DNA of 64,000 bases from Channallabes apus (GCA_030522415.1 CM060107.1:47079807-47143806), one strand, 5' to 3'. Positions 12,381 through 24,358 are shown, counted from the first letter of the stretch. Notes: a model not told the origin generated them from the letters alone. A program made the numbers and translations.

Positions 12381-12954
12381 CCACAATTTACTTGACTGGA
12401 GCTTGATCGAAAGCGAATCATATTAAACCGAAGAATTTGTGATGATGCAAAATACGTGAGTCGACAGCTGCATCAACATTCCCTCGCCCATCTGCGAGTA
12501 TTACCAAGTGTCTTTAAAAGACGTCTAATTTGCAATATGCAAATTTATTTCTAAAGCAAAACCATGTGGGGCCACAAGTTTTAATACCACAAAATTTATT
12601 CGCCTCTTAAGAATCGCGCACCGTGAATAATTTGAGCATGAAAAGTTATCCGCAAAGGCATCAGCTAACTACAGCAGAAGCGCTCTAAAAGCTGGAGCCT
12701 AACTCTGCAGAGAGTAGAAAGCCTAAAACCATTACCACAAAAATAATAATGTAGGGAGAAATGCAGAGCGGTTCCTTGTTCTGGCCCAGGCCGCCCGGGT
12801 TTACCTCACCGCTTCATGCATGCAGGATGCAGCGAGCGACTATTCAGCACGAATGCACGCACACACTTAACGGGACATAACTGGTCCAACGCTTCTTCAA
12901 CATTTCATCAGTGACCCAAAAATGACGCACAAGGAATTATATACTTGTCTGGTT

Positions 12955-12957
<3 letters not shown>
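12381..12957. other. Intronic sequence, no gene seen
   Basis: Unique-looking DNA. No element or exon is recognised. Confidence 0.5.

Positions 12958-13043
<86 letters not shown>
12958..13043. repeat. (AT)n followed by poly(T)
   Basis: A pure AT run is followed by about 30 T. On the minus strand this is a poly(A)-(AT)n tail directly attached to the SINE at 13044-13454. Confidence 0.9.
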
Positions 13044-13047
<4 letters not shown>

Positions 13048-13454
13048 GATTTTCTCCCTAATTCAGTTGTCCAATTCCTCCCTGTCACCAGGGGGCTCCA
13101 CATTAAGGCTACTACTACCACTCAGTCGGGAGGGCCGAAGACTATCACTTCGATACCGCATCTTTTTCGAACTGCTCGCTCACCCACTGTTGGTGGTGGC
13201 GTAACACACTCGGAGTACAGCGCTATCCGCTCCTTCCGCTTGCGTGAGCTCACAGACGCCCCTGATTGGCTGTAGAGCCGTGATTATTATATGAGAGCAC
13301 TAAGTACCTCTCATCCCTCCCCTTTGAGCGGGCTCGGCCAATCAGCTCTCTCTAGACCTCCGGCTGCGAGAGGTTACAGCATCACCCAGGAATCGAACTC
13401 GCGATCTCCGGATGATAGACCGAGCACTTTACCGCTGCGCCACTCAGAGGTCCC
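13044..13454 (-). mobile_element. tRNA-derived SINE, minus strand, with poly(A) tail
   Basis: On the minus strand it starts gggacctctgagtggcgcag. Box A is gagtggcgcagcggtaaag (complement of 13427-13445), and box B (gagttcgatt) is the complement of 13391-13400. A body of about 350 bp with two ccaatcagctct / gattggc type blocks follows. It ends in poly(A) and (TA)n. The + strand frame across it is not a gene. Confidence 0.8.
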
Positions 13455-16414
13455 ATCTGCTTCTGTTTTGAAGTTCCGTGGACATGAACAACGGAGGTTC
13501 TGCTTTTTCAGCGATGTAGCAGAAGGTGTGTTATGATTCAGGTCTGACCTGGATGTTACTAACAAAAAAGAAATCTATTAAACCCGCGTTCTGCACTTCG
13601 ACCTCAAAGCCATTCTCATTCCGTAGCCCCGGAGCCAAAACAAGAAGAAACGCCACAGTCCAATTAATTTGAGAGTTTAATGGACGGACCGGGGAAACGA
13701 GTCCCAGCATTCATTTGCATCCCTGTCTGTTTGAGAGATGCCATAACACTTTCCAAGCCGCCAGCTTGGCTAGATAGGGGTTTATTATGAAATCTGGCGT
13801 TGTTTGCGCGTGACCTTTTTGGCCGGTCCGCCTTTTGATTGTAATGGTTTGATAAAGTGCAGTAATGAGTCTAATTGCTCCCTTAATTACTGTGAGTGGT
13901 CCAGGATGTGTTAATTATACTACTTATCCTTTTGGAGACTGAGCTGGAAGATGAAATGGAGCTGTTGGTGATTGTCTTGGCATTCTTTTTTCTTTTTTGG
14001 CTTTAACTTTCTAAACAGAACCTCTTTCTTTTTGTGTGTCTCTCTCTTTTTCTTCTGCTTCATACATGCGAATAGTCCAAAAATGTCATTTCGTCATTGT
14101 TGTCTTTTTATTCCTTCTCAACCGAACGGTGGAGGGATGATTTATTTACTTATTTGCCAGTGTGAACCATTTTAAATTTTTTTGCTTAGTCATGTTTGTG
14201 TAGTCGGTTAAAGTGAGCTAAAGTTCAGTTCATCATATCGCGTATGTTTATGTGATTAAAAAGGATATGTCATTCTATACTACACATTCCTGAGCCCTGT
14301 GCATGTTTATTAAAAAAAAATAATTGCTTAAATGCTCTGAGATTTACTACAAATGGTTTAGTATAACGTTAGTCATCTTTCGTATTCTTACTTTGAGCTG
14401 TTCAGGTTGAGCAGAAACTTTAAAAATATATATATATATATATAATCAAAAATGCATTCTGACAAACATCCTTGTAGTGCACATCTTAGCGTTAATGCAG
14501 CCTAGTAACACACACCTCTTTGCCTCTGTATGAGCCGTGAGCTCAGACCTCCTCCTCCTCCTCTTCCTCCTCTTCCTCCTCCATCAGCCCTAATGCTTCC
14601 TGTTGTAGCACCGTGTTATCAGCGCCATAAGCAACAGCATGCATCACCTGTAATTGTGTAAATGTGCGCGAGTGTGAGAGGTCGTGACAGATTTAAAATC
14701 GACGCCGCGTCTATTATTAAAACTGAGTGCACCGTTTCAGGTCTCAGAAGTTCTTATTATTTGAGGAAAAGAAAACAGGATGACTCACTCACTGGCTCAC
14801 GAGCAGAGGATTGTTCTGATTAAGGTGTACTCTTACGCTCTTCTCGTATATGTTCGATATAATCATAAAGCCGAAGATAGAAATACTTCAGCATGAGAAC
14901 GCAACCGAAAGGTATTTCTGAACCGTAGGTGTTATTTCGATCTTGGTAATTGCTAATGAAATACAAATACAAAAGTAGTTTCAGTGTAATTCATTAGTGT
15001 TTGGTCGGTCTGGGAGTTGTCCAAGGTCCTGAGGACCAGTTATATTACAGGCCAAATGTAAACACTGCTGAGTACTCAATGATCCCAATGAAGTCCAGTC
15101 CTTTTTTTTTTTTTTTTGTTATATTTATAATTCACATTTATGAATTGTTGAAATTCGAGTCCGTTCTCGATTCAGTTTTATTTGTTTAACGCTTTTAACA
15201 TTTGCATTGTTGCAAATCAGCTACACACAATCACAAGGAAAAATTATGGAAATGTGTATGAAATGTGTGTATGAATCCAAAAGATCTGATTGTCCTGTTG
15301 AGTCCGCGACATGAAATGTGAAAGTTGTTCAGCTCAATGAGATCTAAATCTTTCTAAAAAGTTTCGTTTGCATACAAGTAAGTATATATGAGCTATGCAG
15401 CAAAATCTCATGTGAAATCTCAGACTCTCAGGAAGCCTAATGGCAGCAGATTCCAACCTGTCTGACAATTTAAAAAAAAAGTTTTTGAACATCTTAAGAC
15501 CTCCGAAAGTCCAAAATGGTGAGGAAAAAAGTCCTTAGTGAAACAATATGCCCTTCACACACACTATGACGACATACTGTAGGGCTGATATCATAGTGCT
15601 TGGGCCTTAACTACCCTGAGATGGCAATAGGAAGAAACCTTGAGAGAAATCAGATTCAACAGGGAACCCGTCCTCATTTGGGTGATAATGGATGGCAGAG
15701 TGATAACGGATCCGGATTAGTCGAAAGAATTTGATTAATTTTCACAGTGACTGTGTCAAGTCTGCCGCTTTAAATTCCCAGTCGTGCCGCTTTGTCTCTT
15801 TTTGTTTTAGTTTTTTTCAATGCTTGTAGAATGTAGAAATAGTTATAAGGTAAAAAAAGCTAACAATAAGCTGATCAGTATCCGTCACATAACTGTTCAT
15901 AACTTCTCGTCTACTCAACATTTTGATTTCATTTAGGATTTTGGCGCAAGGTTTAACTTCAGGCAGATACCAAAGTATTTCAGTAGAGTTCCATTAAATT
16001 CTGTTCAGCCAGTTTTAGTGACACTTTGTGACTAAATCTGCCAATACAGGCATGTAGACTTATGGACGGACCATTTTTGGAGACTGGTTTCAGGTCCTCC
16101 AATGTATGAAACGTAACGATCATTGAAAGAGTCTTGACCAATGTACAGATCGTGTTATCGTAACGTGTTGTTGAGATACCAAAATGTTTCTCATGAATTT
16201 CAATTCCTCTTGATGCACTTAAATACTTTTTAGATATCTTGTTAAAAATCGGTTAGAAACATTCACGTGATAAATTTAGTACGGATCTCGTGGAAATTGT
16301 TGTAGCTAAACGACATCATCGTTTTATCATAGTTTTAAAAAGAAGTTTTATATTGTATACAGTACGTTTGCATTATGTTGGTAATATGTTGTCATTTTTC
16401 TGCGTGCTGGGAAC
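13455..16414. other. Intronic sequence with a small shared repeat
   Basis: No exon is seen. A CCT-rich run lies at about 14549-14582 and poly(T) at 15102-15117. Positions 15604-15710 repeat the block found at 7430-7545 (ctgagatggcaataggaaga). Positions 13690-13930 are rich in TAAT-type motifs and look non-repetitive. Confidence 0.5.
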
Positions 16415-17316
16415 TAGGGCTGCACGATATTAGGAAAATATGCGATATGCAATATTGTTGTTGAATACTGCGATAACGATATTTCTTGCGATATAACATT
16501 TCCCTAGAGAAATGCATTTTTATTATTGGCAATTTTTAAAATTATTTATTTATATGTAATGATGATACTAAAATGAACAGGTAACAGATATTCGTCTGAT
16601 GTAATTAAATCTAATTCAGGCTAAAAAGAAACTATATGTCAAGGAAGTTGCAAATATTTAGACTTCAAAACACTATGAATGACTTAAACCCCTCAGCAGA
16701 TATTCTGACTTCTGGTTTGCTGTTACTATAAACCTGCCAACACAATATGAATTACTTTCAAACATTACTTTTTATTTACATGTAACCATACACTCATCAA
16801 TAGTGTCTTACAACAAGAGCATCTTTTAAACTAAATATTCTCTTTGGCTTGCCTGTTTTTTTTTTTTTTTTTTAATAAGAATAAATATTATTTTAAAAAA
16901 ATTAAATAAAAAAAATACTATGTGTCACACGCACGCACGCACGCACGCACGCACACACACTCGCTCCGCGACCGGCACTAGGACCCGGAAGTAATGCGGG
17001 CGTGAACCAGGAAGTATAAGAGGAGTAAACAAACCACTGCATAGAGCTTAGTCACTGAGTTCACCATGTCGGTTCAGATTGTTTGTTTACTTTCTGATTC
17101 GAGTGTGTGTTTATAGGACGCGGGTTAAATGTGTGTTTTTCCCTTGCTCCCCTTCTGTGAGACTCCTTAAACTAATTCGCGTGGTTATCCTGCCTACTCG
17201 CTTGCTTCCGCGTTTGGGTTTACCGTCTATAAAGGGCTAACGGCTAATCGCGGCTAACGGCTAATCGCTAAGTCTTCTGATCATCCGGGCTTAGTTCGCG
17301 ACAGAATGAAGTATAA

Positions 17317-17381
<65 letters not shown>

Positions 17382-17543
17382 ATATAAGCAGGTATAAACA
17401 TAGTAAAGGCCCATCTGATTGGTCAAATTTGGACACACAAATGCTTGGCAAATAAAGTATTTATCGCAACTCCTTGCGATATGGTTATCGCGCATGCCAT
17501 TATCGCGATAACGATATTTTTTTCGATATATCGTGCAGCCCTA
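16415..17543 (+). mobile_element. Non-autonomous hAT element, copy 1
   Basis: It starts tagggctgcacgatat and ends atatcgtgcagcccta, so the termini are inverted repeats. The flanks are ctgggaac (16407-16414) and gtgggaac (17544-17551), an 8-bp target duplication with one mismatch, which is the hAT size. Inside are GCGATA-type subterminal repeats, a (CACG)n run, two ETS-like GGAAGT motifs, a tataaga box at 17014 and a (TA)n run at 17318-17379. No transposase is present. A second copy lies inverted at 44497-45568. Confidence 0.9.
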
Positions 17544-18699
17544 GTGGGAACAAATTATTTGCTAGGTTTGTTTAGAATTGAAAAATAATTAATAATTAGG
17601 ATTTTAAAATTAGAATTAGAATTGTGATACATATCGTGATGACATCGTGTTTTTATATAAAAACATACATCGTACTGTACTTTAAATAAAAAAAACAAAA
17701 AACTTTTTAAAAACTTTTTGAAGTAAACTTTTCCAAGGTAGTACATTTTCTCGGGATGCACTGTACCACAACACTGTAGAGTGCATGGCAAAAACAGTAT
17801 TACAGAACGTTGAGGTCGTACGGATCGATGTTATCGATTGCTACAAGTTTCTCAGCGTACTGCTGCTTGGCACTGGCATTTAACTTCTCCCAGTAGGGTC
17901 CCTTTTCTTTAGCTTTACCCTTCTCATTGCGAAAGGAAAAAAAAGGCCCGGCAACACAAATACTGTATGACAAAAAGTCACTCTCAACTCGCATGTCTAT
18001 CGGAAAACACCACGGCAACGGTGACCTCGTATTCTCTACAGCAGGGGCTTTAGTTTGTGGGATATACTGTACCTAGGAAGATACAAACCTTCTGCTTTCT
18101 GTCTTTCGTAGGAAGAATATAGGCGCAAATATAAAACAAATAGAACAAAAAAAAAAAACGCTTTTTCCTTATTCTTCACAGACTTTTTCACAGGGTTTTA
18201 TGAGACACTAATAGTTTGTGTGTGATCACTCATTTTAAAATGTATATCGTTAATAACAAATCATATGAATAATGGGAATGTGCCCTGTTCTGCTGTTCAC
18301 ACGTCCCAAGAGTTTACTTGAAATATATATATATATATATTTATTATTATTTAAATTGAACAACATAATATTTCAGCAAAGCACAGATAAAAGTCATGAG
18401 ACGTGTGTCAGGTTTATTGGCCCCACTGAGATTTGGTCTGTTGCCATCACAACCACATCAACGGTGCCTGCGATACACACTGTCTCATTCAGCACTGTTT
18501 GTCTTTATTTAAATTGTTATGGCTTTATAAAATCTAGCTCTCAGAGACAAAAGGAAGCAGGCTATCGATTTGTTCCTCTTTAGATTTTTTTTTCTTCGTA
18601 ATAATAGCACTGTAATAAACACTGATTCGATAGAAAAAAAAAAACATTCTCAGAAATTAAAAACGATTTTTTTCCCCCTCTTTTGATTTTTTCTCTACT
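17544..18699. other. Intronic sequence outside the coding-like relic
   Basis: AT-rich with short A/T runs and a small (AT)n near 18325. Apart from the 17807-17990 fragment nothing is recognised. Confidence 0.45.
17807..17990 (-). pseudogene. Coding-like relic of unknown multi-copy gene
   Basis: The minus strand has an open stretch ending GPYWEKLNASAKQQYAEKLV and then AIDNIDPYDLNVL, followed by a stop. The composition looks like real protein rather than noise. A similar lysine-rich N-terminal segment exists, as far as I remember, in uncharacterised fish proteins tied to YqaJ-type nuclease elements, but I cannot confirm this. No continuation exon is seen, so I treat it as a truncated fragment of a mobile or multi-copy gene. 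Confidence 0.35.
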
Positions 18700-18935
18700 G
18701 CAGAAATAATGTAAATGCAGAGTAACCTTTCCAGTGACCCAAAAATATTAGCGATTTTCAACACTGTAATCATATTTCTGCATATAAAAACCATCAAAAC
18801 ATTTAGAAAAGGCATGAAAATGAAGTCAAATATGAAATAAATAGACATTAAACTTTATTTAACCTTATTTTATGATTTCTCTTGGGTGCACCGGCTGCTT
18901 GAAAAACGAAACTGGAAAACTGAAATTGTAAAATT
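18700..18935. repeat. AT-rich dispersed repeat, copy 2
   Basis: This is the partner of the repeat at 5042-5347. It shares catttagaaaag, aaccttatt and a cggctg end in the same order and orientation, with many differences. Confidence 0.5.
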
Positions 18936-19129
18936 TTTAAATACGTATTAAAAAAAAAAAAAACCTTCTTCACTTGACTTTCCACTGACGCCCAGCCGTA
19001 CGCGCAGCTTAGCCGGAGTTCGGTTTGGTTTGTTGGTTCGCTTGTCGAAAATGGTTTGTATGCCGATACAAATTTCTTCTTAAATGTATTTATTAAGGTA
19101 AAAATTCATAAGGGAGGATATTCGTATGG

Positions 19130-19505
19130 CAAATAAGTCCCTGAACAGTCTTACGAATTGCGAACTTTAACAGATACGAACAGACCTCTTATTACAAACA
19201 TACGTAGATGTGAACAAATCACAGAAGTAGCTCACGTGTCTGCCGGACGTGTCCTGAAGCAAGATGAAAAGCAGTGGTGATGTGGAGGGGACTGATGGGT
19301 AGTGCAAAGCAATAACCATAGAAGCAAAATGTGAATGGTTGGACAGAGGCGAAAAGATAGACGGTAGGCATTGCTTGTTCTTTGGTTTGTAGCTTTTTTT
19401 TAATGCTTTATATCAAAAGTGTATAAGACTCACTTTGTCGGACTTATGAACGAATCCGACTTACGAACATTCTCGGAATGGAGCTTGTTTGTAAGTCCAC
19501 GTATA
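19130..19505 (+). mobile_element. Non-autonomous DNA element related to 29056-29600, copy 1
   Basis: Its right part (tgtataagactcactttgtc, then gaacgaatccgacttacgaa and ttgtaagtcca) matches the right part of the element at 29056-29600. Both share an agaagtagctcacgtg / ggaagtagctcatgtg block near the left. The ends are partly inverted versions of each other (acttacgaac types), so it is probably a small DNA transposon. Class is uncertain. Confidence 0.5.
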
Positions 19506-19589
19506 CACGCACATGCAGAGACTTTGTCTTTCGTTTCCTCCCCCAGTTTATGTTTTGTAAATTGCATAACCACAACTATACACAGTATT

Positions 19590-20090
19590 ATTATGCAGTG
19601 AAATGCTCATGCAGGAAAAGATAGAATAGACGGACTTACTTTTACTACAATAAAAGGAAAATTGCACTAGAGAAGACAAATTAAATAAAGATTTAATGTC
19701 CAATAAAAAAAAATAAGTATAAAAATATATCAAGTACAGAGGATTTACACAATGTACGAAGTGTAATTGTAAACTGAGAGGAATAATATGAAAATTATAG
19801 AAAGGTGAGAATGGTGTGTGGGTACTGAATGACAGCAGCAATATGATTCAAACATGAGGTATGAAATGAAGTGTGTGTGTGTGAGAGCAGTAGTATTATT
19901 GTGCATGTTCCACAGTGCCAGTTGTTCCTCAAACAAGAAATGTGCAACATACAGTATGATCAGTGTGCAAATGTTCTTTGTACTAAAGTGTTATCATGAC
20001 ACTGTAATAAAACGACATCATCATCATCCCGGTGGTCGCGTGTGACTGTGTTGTTTTTAGCTTACATGTGATCCGTTTAATGCTTTGCAG
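19590..20090. other. Intronic sequence before the first RNGTT exon
   Basis: It starts with an atgcagtgaaatgct block, as seen in dispersed fish repeats (compare 25590). The last 50 bases give the splice acceptor for 20091. No other exon is seen. Confidence 0.4.
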
Positions 20091-20226
20091 GTACATGATG
20101 CTAATCGACGGCCGAAACGAGGTGCACATGATCGACAGGGACAACTCGGTCTTCCACGTCGCCAACCTGGAGTTCCCTTACCGGAAGGACATGAGGACCC
20201 ACCTGGCCAACACGCTACTTGATGGG
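20091..20226 (+). CDS. RNGTT: RNGTT exon: mRNA guanylyltransferase core, strands after the KxDG motif to LDG
   Basis: This exon encodes part of the nuclear mRNA capping enzyme, which moves GMP from GTP, through an enzyme-lysine intermediate, onto the 5' diphosphate end of new RNA polymerase II transcripts. The first base completes an Arg codon, and 45 codons follow, starting [11 protein letters not shown] and ending NTLLDG. By my count this matches human residues 300-344, including the MIDRDN arginine reported as essential in the mammalian enzyme. The acceptor is a pyrimidine-rich stretch ending tgctttgcag. The donor is gtgagt, directly after GGG. The final LDG joins the next exon's E to make motif III (LDGE). 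The exon is 136 nt, so skipping it would shift the frame. An opposite-strand open frame across it is a shadow. Confidence 0.96.
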
Positions 20227-21393
20227 GTGAGTCTGCGGCCCTGTAATATTGCCTTCGAATCCCGAATGCCCGGGGCACGAGCTGTCCATTACAGATGCTC
20301 ATTATTGGCTGAGAGAATTGACGCCCCCTCTTCCATCGGAGAGCACTTTGGCTTTCTCGTCTCCTTTCTACTTCTCCAGGGACCCCAATTAATAGATCCC
20401 GATGCGAGGTCACGTGCTCCCCGTTAGACGAGCAAGCTGGTCGCTTCGATGTAATCAGAGGTCCTTAAATATACACGGGCTTCCTTCCGGTGCGCGAGCT
20501 ACGCATATGCGTATTCACCATAGCTGCTAATGGAGCTAATTTTACCGGCATTAAACCGTCCAAATAACAGCTTTCGTGAGCCAAAGATGTTCTGGAAGAT
20601 CCAGAGCCCCAGCTGCTGCTGCTTCTGCTGACCCACACTATGTTGGTAATGACTTCCTGCTGCCGCTGCGTCGATGTCATCAGCCTGGCATTTTTCACTG
20701 AATGGCTTACTGGTCTTGTTCAAAACTTCTTCTACTTCTTCTTCTTTTTTTTTTTTTTAAGGTACAGCTAATTTCTAGCATTGCAACAGGCCAAAAAATA
20801 TGAGAACCTGCTGCCAGACCTGCACTGCATCGTACGTTGTATTCTTTTGTATCTCTGAATCAATCAGCCTCTATTATGGCTTGAGTTATTGAGGCTCTAT
20901 AAATTGATTGCGTGCGCTTGACACGACATCAGCTCATGCGTTATCAGTTTCCGTTCTTGCTCTCCAGACAGAGAGACCACTTTCTGCCCTATTTGTAACA
21001 ACTATCCTACTGGGAAGGCAGGGAAACTAATTGCGACCGTCAGAACGGATGACTTGACGCTTCGCACCGCTACGACACGTTAAGCTGCGGTTCGGCGAAC
21101 CGTGTTCAAAAGCGATATCCTCAGTTTGAGTACTCCCGTCCTCTTATCTCTCACACTCTCTTTCTGTCTTTCTTGCTCACTCGCTCACACAAACACACAC
21201 ACACACGCGTTCTCGTTCTCACTTCTCTCTCTCTCTCTCTCTCAGATGCACTCCTATCTTCTGAAATTCGTGACTGTTCAGTCAAATTGAAGAGAAATGC
21301 TGAAATGTCTTTCATCCCCTGAGATGTGCACAGAATCATAAACCCCTTTGTTTTTTCACAATCCATTTTGCTTTCTCTCTCTTTCTCTAATAG
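20227..21393. other. RNGTT intron of 1167 bp
   Basis: Starts gtgagt and ends ctaatag. It contains poly(T) at 20747-20758, a CA run near 21190 and a (CT)n run at 21226-21243. No mobile element is recognised. Confidence 0.8.
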
Positions 21394-21465
21394 GAGATGA
21401 TTATTGACAAAGTGAACGGACAGCCAATCCCACGCTATCTCATCTACGACATCATCAAAATAACC
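21394..21465 (+). CDS. RNGTT: RNGTT exon: motif III of the guanylyltransferase
   Basis: This is a 72-nt, 24-codon exon reading EMIIDKVNGQPIPRYLIYDI and then IKIT. The leading E completes motif III (LDGE) begun in the previous exon. In the nucleotidyltransferase family this glutamate contacts the nucleotide or metal region. RYLIYDII is a conserved core strand of the domain. The acceptor is ctctttctctaatag and the donor is gtgagt at 21466. Both junctions are phase 0, so skipping would keep frame but remove motif III. It lies 1167 bp after the previous exon. No stop or frameshift is seen. Confidence 0.95.
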
Positions 21466-22193
21466 GTGAGTATCTCTCAACAGGCATGTACCCCCCCCAC
21501 CCCCCACCACCCCTCCCCCAAGAGCAATGCAAAGGCTTTGTTGATATTAGAGATTTGTTCCTTTGTGCTTTGATGTCTTTAAGTAGCCTAACATTTCCGA
21601 TTTTAAGACCGAGATACACACCATCGTCTAGCTTTATCATGACCACAGTGGCAGCAGTTCTAGCAGTGGAAACGTCTGAGTCCGTTTATGATTCAGATTG
21701 ATGTTCACGTATAAAGCTTGCTGCCTTTCCTAAACCTGATTTTTTACTAATTTAGCTTCCAATGCTGGGGAGGGTGGTAGAGTGTCCATGTACTTTTGGT
21801 CTTTTAAAGAAACTATAAAATGGAATGATGTTACAATAAATTTGGATTTGAGTACTTTTTACAAAACAATTCGAGCAGAATCTCGGAAATGAGAAATCCC
21901 CCAATTGAACTTCCAGGTTATTAAAACCGGAGCGTAATGTCTTAAAATGATAAATTATGTCTATAAATTATCTTGCTGTAAAGATCTTCTTTTGCATTGC
22001 GTATTGCAGGGATTTCAGATTTAGTCATATACTGAGACCAGTAACAGAGCACCACCATAATCCACTGACTTTACATATTTGATTAAGAAATCATAACTTT
22101 TCACAATTTCAGACATTCTGCTTTCATAGGAGGGGATAATAATTTTTGAAAAGCGTAACTAACTGAGATTCATTGGTACAGAATATTATACAT
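21466..22193. other. Start of a 21.2-kb RNGTT intron
   Basis: A C-rich run lies at 21491-21519. Nothing else is recognised. Confidence 0.5.
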
Positions 22194-22341
22194 AACCCCC
22201 CAGCCACTGGATGCAGTGCCGGTCCCAAGCCCAAATAAATTGGTAGGGTTGTCTCAGGAAGGGCATCCGGCGTAAAAACCTGTGCAACACGTTGTTGTTG
22301 CGGACTGGATACCTTGCCGAGAGCGGCCGAAAGACCAACAA
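22194..22341 (+). mobile_element. 5'-truncated SINE (same family as 9271)
   Basis: It matches the 3' half of the 9271-9506 SINE (ggttgtctcaggaagggcat, then gagcggccgaaagacc). The tRNA head is missing, as expected for incomplete reverse transcription or for later breakage. Confidence 0.75.
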
Positions 22342-22343
22342 CA

Positions 22344-22480
22344 TACACCGATCACCTACTATTATGTAGGACCCCATTTTGCCACCTGGACAGCACTGAC
22401 CCATCATGGCATCGGCTCCACTAGACCTCTAGAAGGTCTGCTGTGGTATCTGGCACCAACCGTCATTAGCTAGTCCTTTT
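22344..22480 (+). mobile_element. Tc1-like terminal fragment
   Basis: It starts tacaccgatcacctactatt and continues with tgtggtatctggcacca. These are the terminal repeat and the transposase 3' end (read backwards) of a fish Tc1 family whose termini read CACCGATCAGCCATAACATT. Only about 137 bp remain. Confidence 0.6.
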
Positions 22481-22620
22481 CGTTGGGAGGTTTGAGCCCC
22501 AACCCTGCCACAAGTTGCCACTGTTGAGCCCTTGAGCAAGGCCCTTAACCCTATCTGCTCCAGTGGCACTGTTTCCTGCCCGACCCTGTGCTCTGACTCA
22601 AGATTCCTTACTGGGACATG
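22481..22620 (+). mobile_element. SINE body fragment
   Basis: The block gcccttgagcaaggccctta, then ccctgtgctctgact, belongs to a tRNA-SINE type of which a fuller copy lies at 47661-47846. The head is missing. Confidence 0.5.
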
Positions 22621-22639
22621 TGATTCTACAATGTACTGT

Positions 22640-23480
22640 AGAATGCTTAACTTTTGGGGGGCTCATAAATAGTGGAACAAATGGCTGGCATGGAGTTGCA
22701 TGGATGGCCAGTCTTGCCCTCTTCCCTCAATACGCTGTGACTGATTCCAGCAGATAAAAGGGCAGGGAAATGGTTCTGAGTGTTTTTTGCATTTGGTAGC
22801 TGTTCACTCAAACGCTCAGCATGAGATCCAAAGAGGTGGTGTCTATGCGAGTGAAGGGGACCAGCATCCGGAGGTGCAGCAGATAATGAGTGGACCTGCC
22901 ATGCTCATGATCCTGGAGCTACAGAAAAGACCCACATGCCCTCGGCGACCACCTGAAGAATTAAGTTATCGCTCAGAAGATTCTGAAACACATAGATGTC
23001 GGACACCTTCCAAAAGAAACCCATCAGAGAGTTAGCAAAGACATTGGGAATGCCCAATACCACACTGTGGGACATTCTTAAAAAGAATGGGGTCAGCCTG
23101 AAAGCCCATGGGAAACAACTAAAGTGGCTGACCAAAACATTCTGCCCATGATAAAGAAGAACCCGTTTACAACATCGATCCAAGTCAAAAACACTCTTGA
23201 GGATGAGGTAGGTTGTTTTTCTTTTTGTCTGCCTAGTGATTGCCTCCTTCACTTGCTCTCTGCACCATATGTTGCAAATGCAAATATAACACACTGGCTT
23301 GTTTAGTCTTGGAGTAACAAGGGAACCGGCCAACTGCTGCGATTCGTTCCATTATTTATGAGCCCCCAAAATGGCGTTCATTCCAAAATGGTAAATGCCA
23401 CACTTGAATTAAAGCTTGACTTCGTTCACATCTTGAGTGTTTCATTTAAAATTCAATGTGATGGTGTACAGACTACAAAT
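22640..23480 (+). pseudogene. Tc1-like transposase relic with N-terminus and 3' UTR only
   Basis: Positions 22990-23150 read KKPIRELAKTLGMPNTTLWD and then ILKKNG, a Tc1 helix-turn-helix. A shifted frame at 23115-23210 gives NILPMIKKNPFTTSIQVKNT, the next DNA-binding block. The DDE catalytic part is absent. Positions 23400-23478 match the 3' UTR of the same Tc1 family (acttgaattaaagct, tttcatttaaaattcaa). A gctcataaata motif occurs inverted at 22658 and 23357, so parts of two elements may be joined here. It is non-functional. Confidence 0.65.
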
Positions 23481-24312
23481 CCCCCCCCCCCCCCCCCCTC
23501 ATTTTTGTTCCAGTATTAATGAACCTGGCTATGTACATGTATGTCTTAGCGACATGCACAGTGTTTTTATTGATTCCTTTCATTCTTCACCCAAGGTTAG
23601 CATGAATGGCATGCCATGCCAGTAGGTTGACATTCTCCTCGAGTAAATACTGAGCGCCGCTAAATAGTTGAAGGCAGCCTTGACTGCTGTTTAGTGTACT
23701 GTTCTCTAGCATGAAAGCCTTTTGAATCCAGGCACAGTGAGGGAACATCGTGTTCGCTCTGTGAATGGACTCGTTTCTTCCCGTCCATATAAACATCGCA
23801 GTGTTTTAATCCACAAGCCATGGCTTTGTACAAAGTCGTGCGATGGCTGAAAGCAAGGTCTTCCGCCGTCTGTCAGGTATGCTAGCAAGTTTGCCTTTGG
23901 CGCCGTTAGACCGTATTGCCTCGCAGATATTGAACAACATGTCCAATTCTTTACACAAGCCTCTCCTGTATTTACATGGCTTTTGACAGCACTCAAGCGA
24001 AAACGTATCATTAAACAATTTGAAGTTCAGTCGGAGCTCACTGTACTCTCAGATTAGAGAGAGAGAGAGAGAAACGCTTTGAATCTTCCCCTCATGCAAT
24101 AATTATCTTCACTTCATCGTTATTGCTCCTGATCCTGGCAGTTATCCTCCTCGCACTATTTGCAGAGAGGACATTATTTTTTATTTATTTATTTATTTAT
24201 TTATTTAAATTTTTCCCATTCCAAAAGAGTAATGATATGCGCCGTTTTCACCTCAAGGAACACCTCCCGTTCTCGTTACCACACCAGCGACTCTTCTCAG
24301 ACCCGTACACGT

Positions 24313-24358
<46 letters not shown>

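Noticed and set aside
11733..12386. Long open frames rich in Ile/Leu/His on the minus strand and Asp/Glu or Arg/Met on the + strand
   Set aside because: They are forced by the GAT/GAG/AAG minisatellite, whose period is a multiple of three. There is no splice context or known protein.
1..20090. RNGTT exon with the active-site KxDG lysine
   Set aside because: It was looked for by eye upstream of 20091, but no TGGAARGCNGAYGG-like exon with splice sites was found. My search was not exhaustive; it may lie outside the window.
20057..20413. 118-codon minus-strand frame across the first RNGTT exon
   Set aside because: It is the antisense shadow of a conserved exon and does not resemble a known protein.
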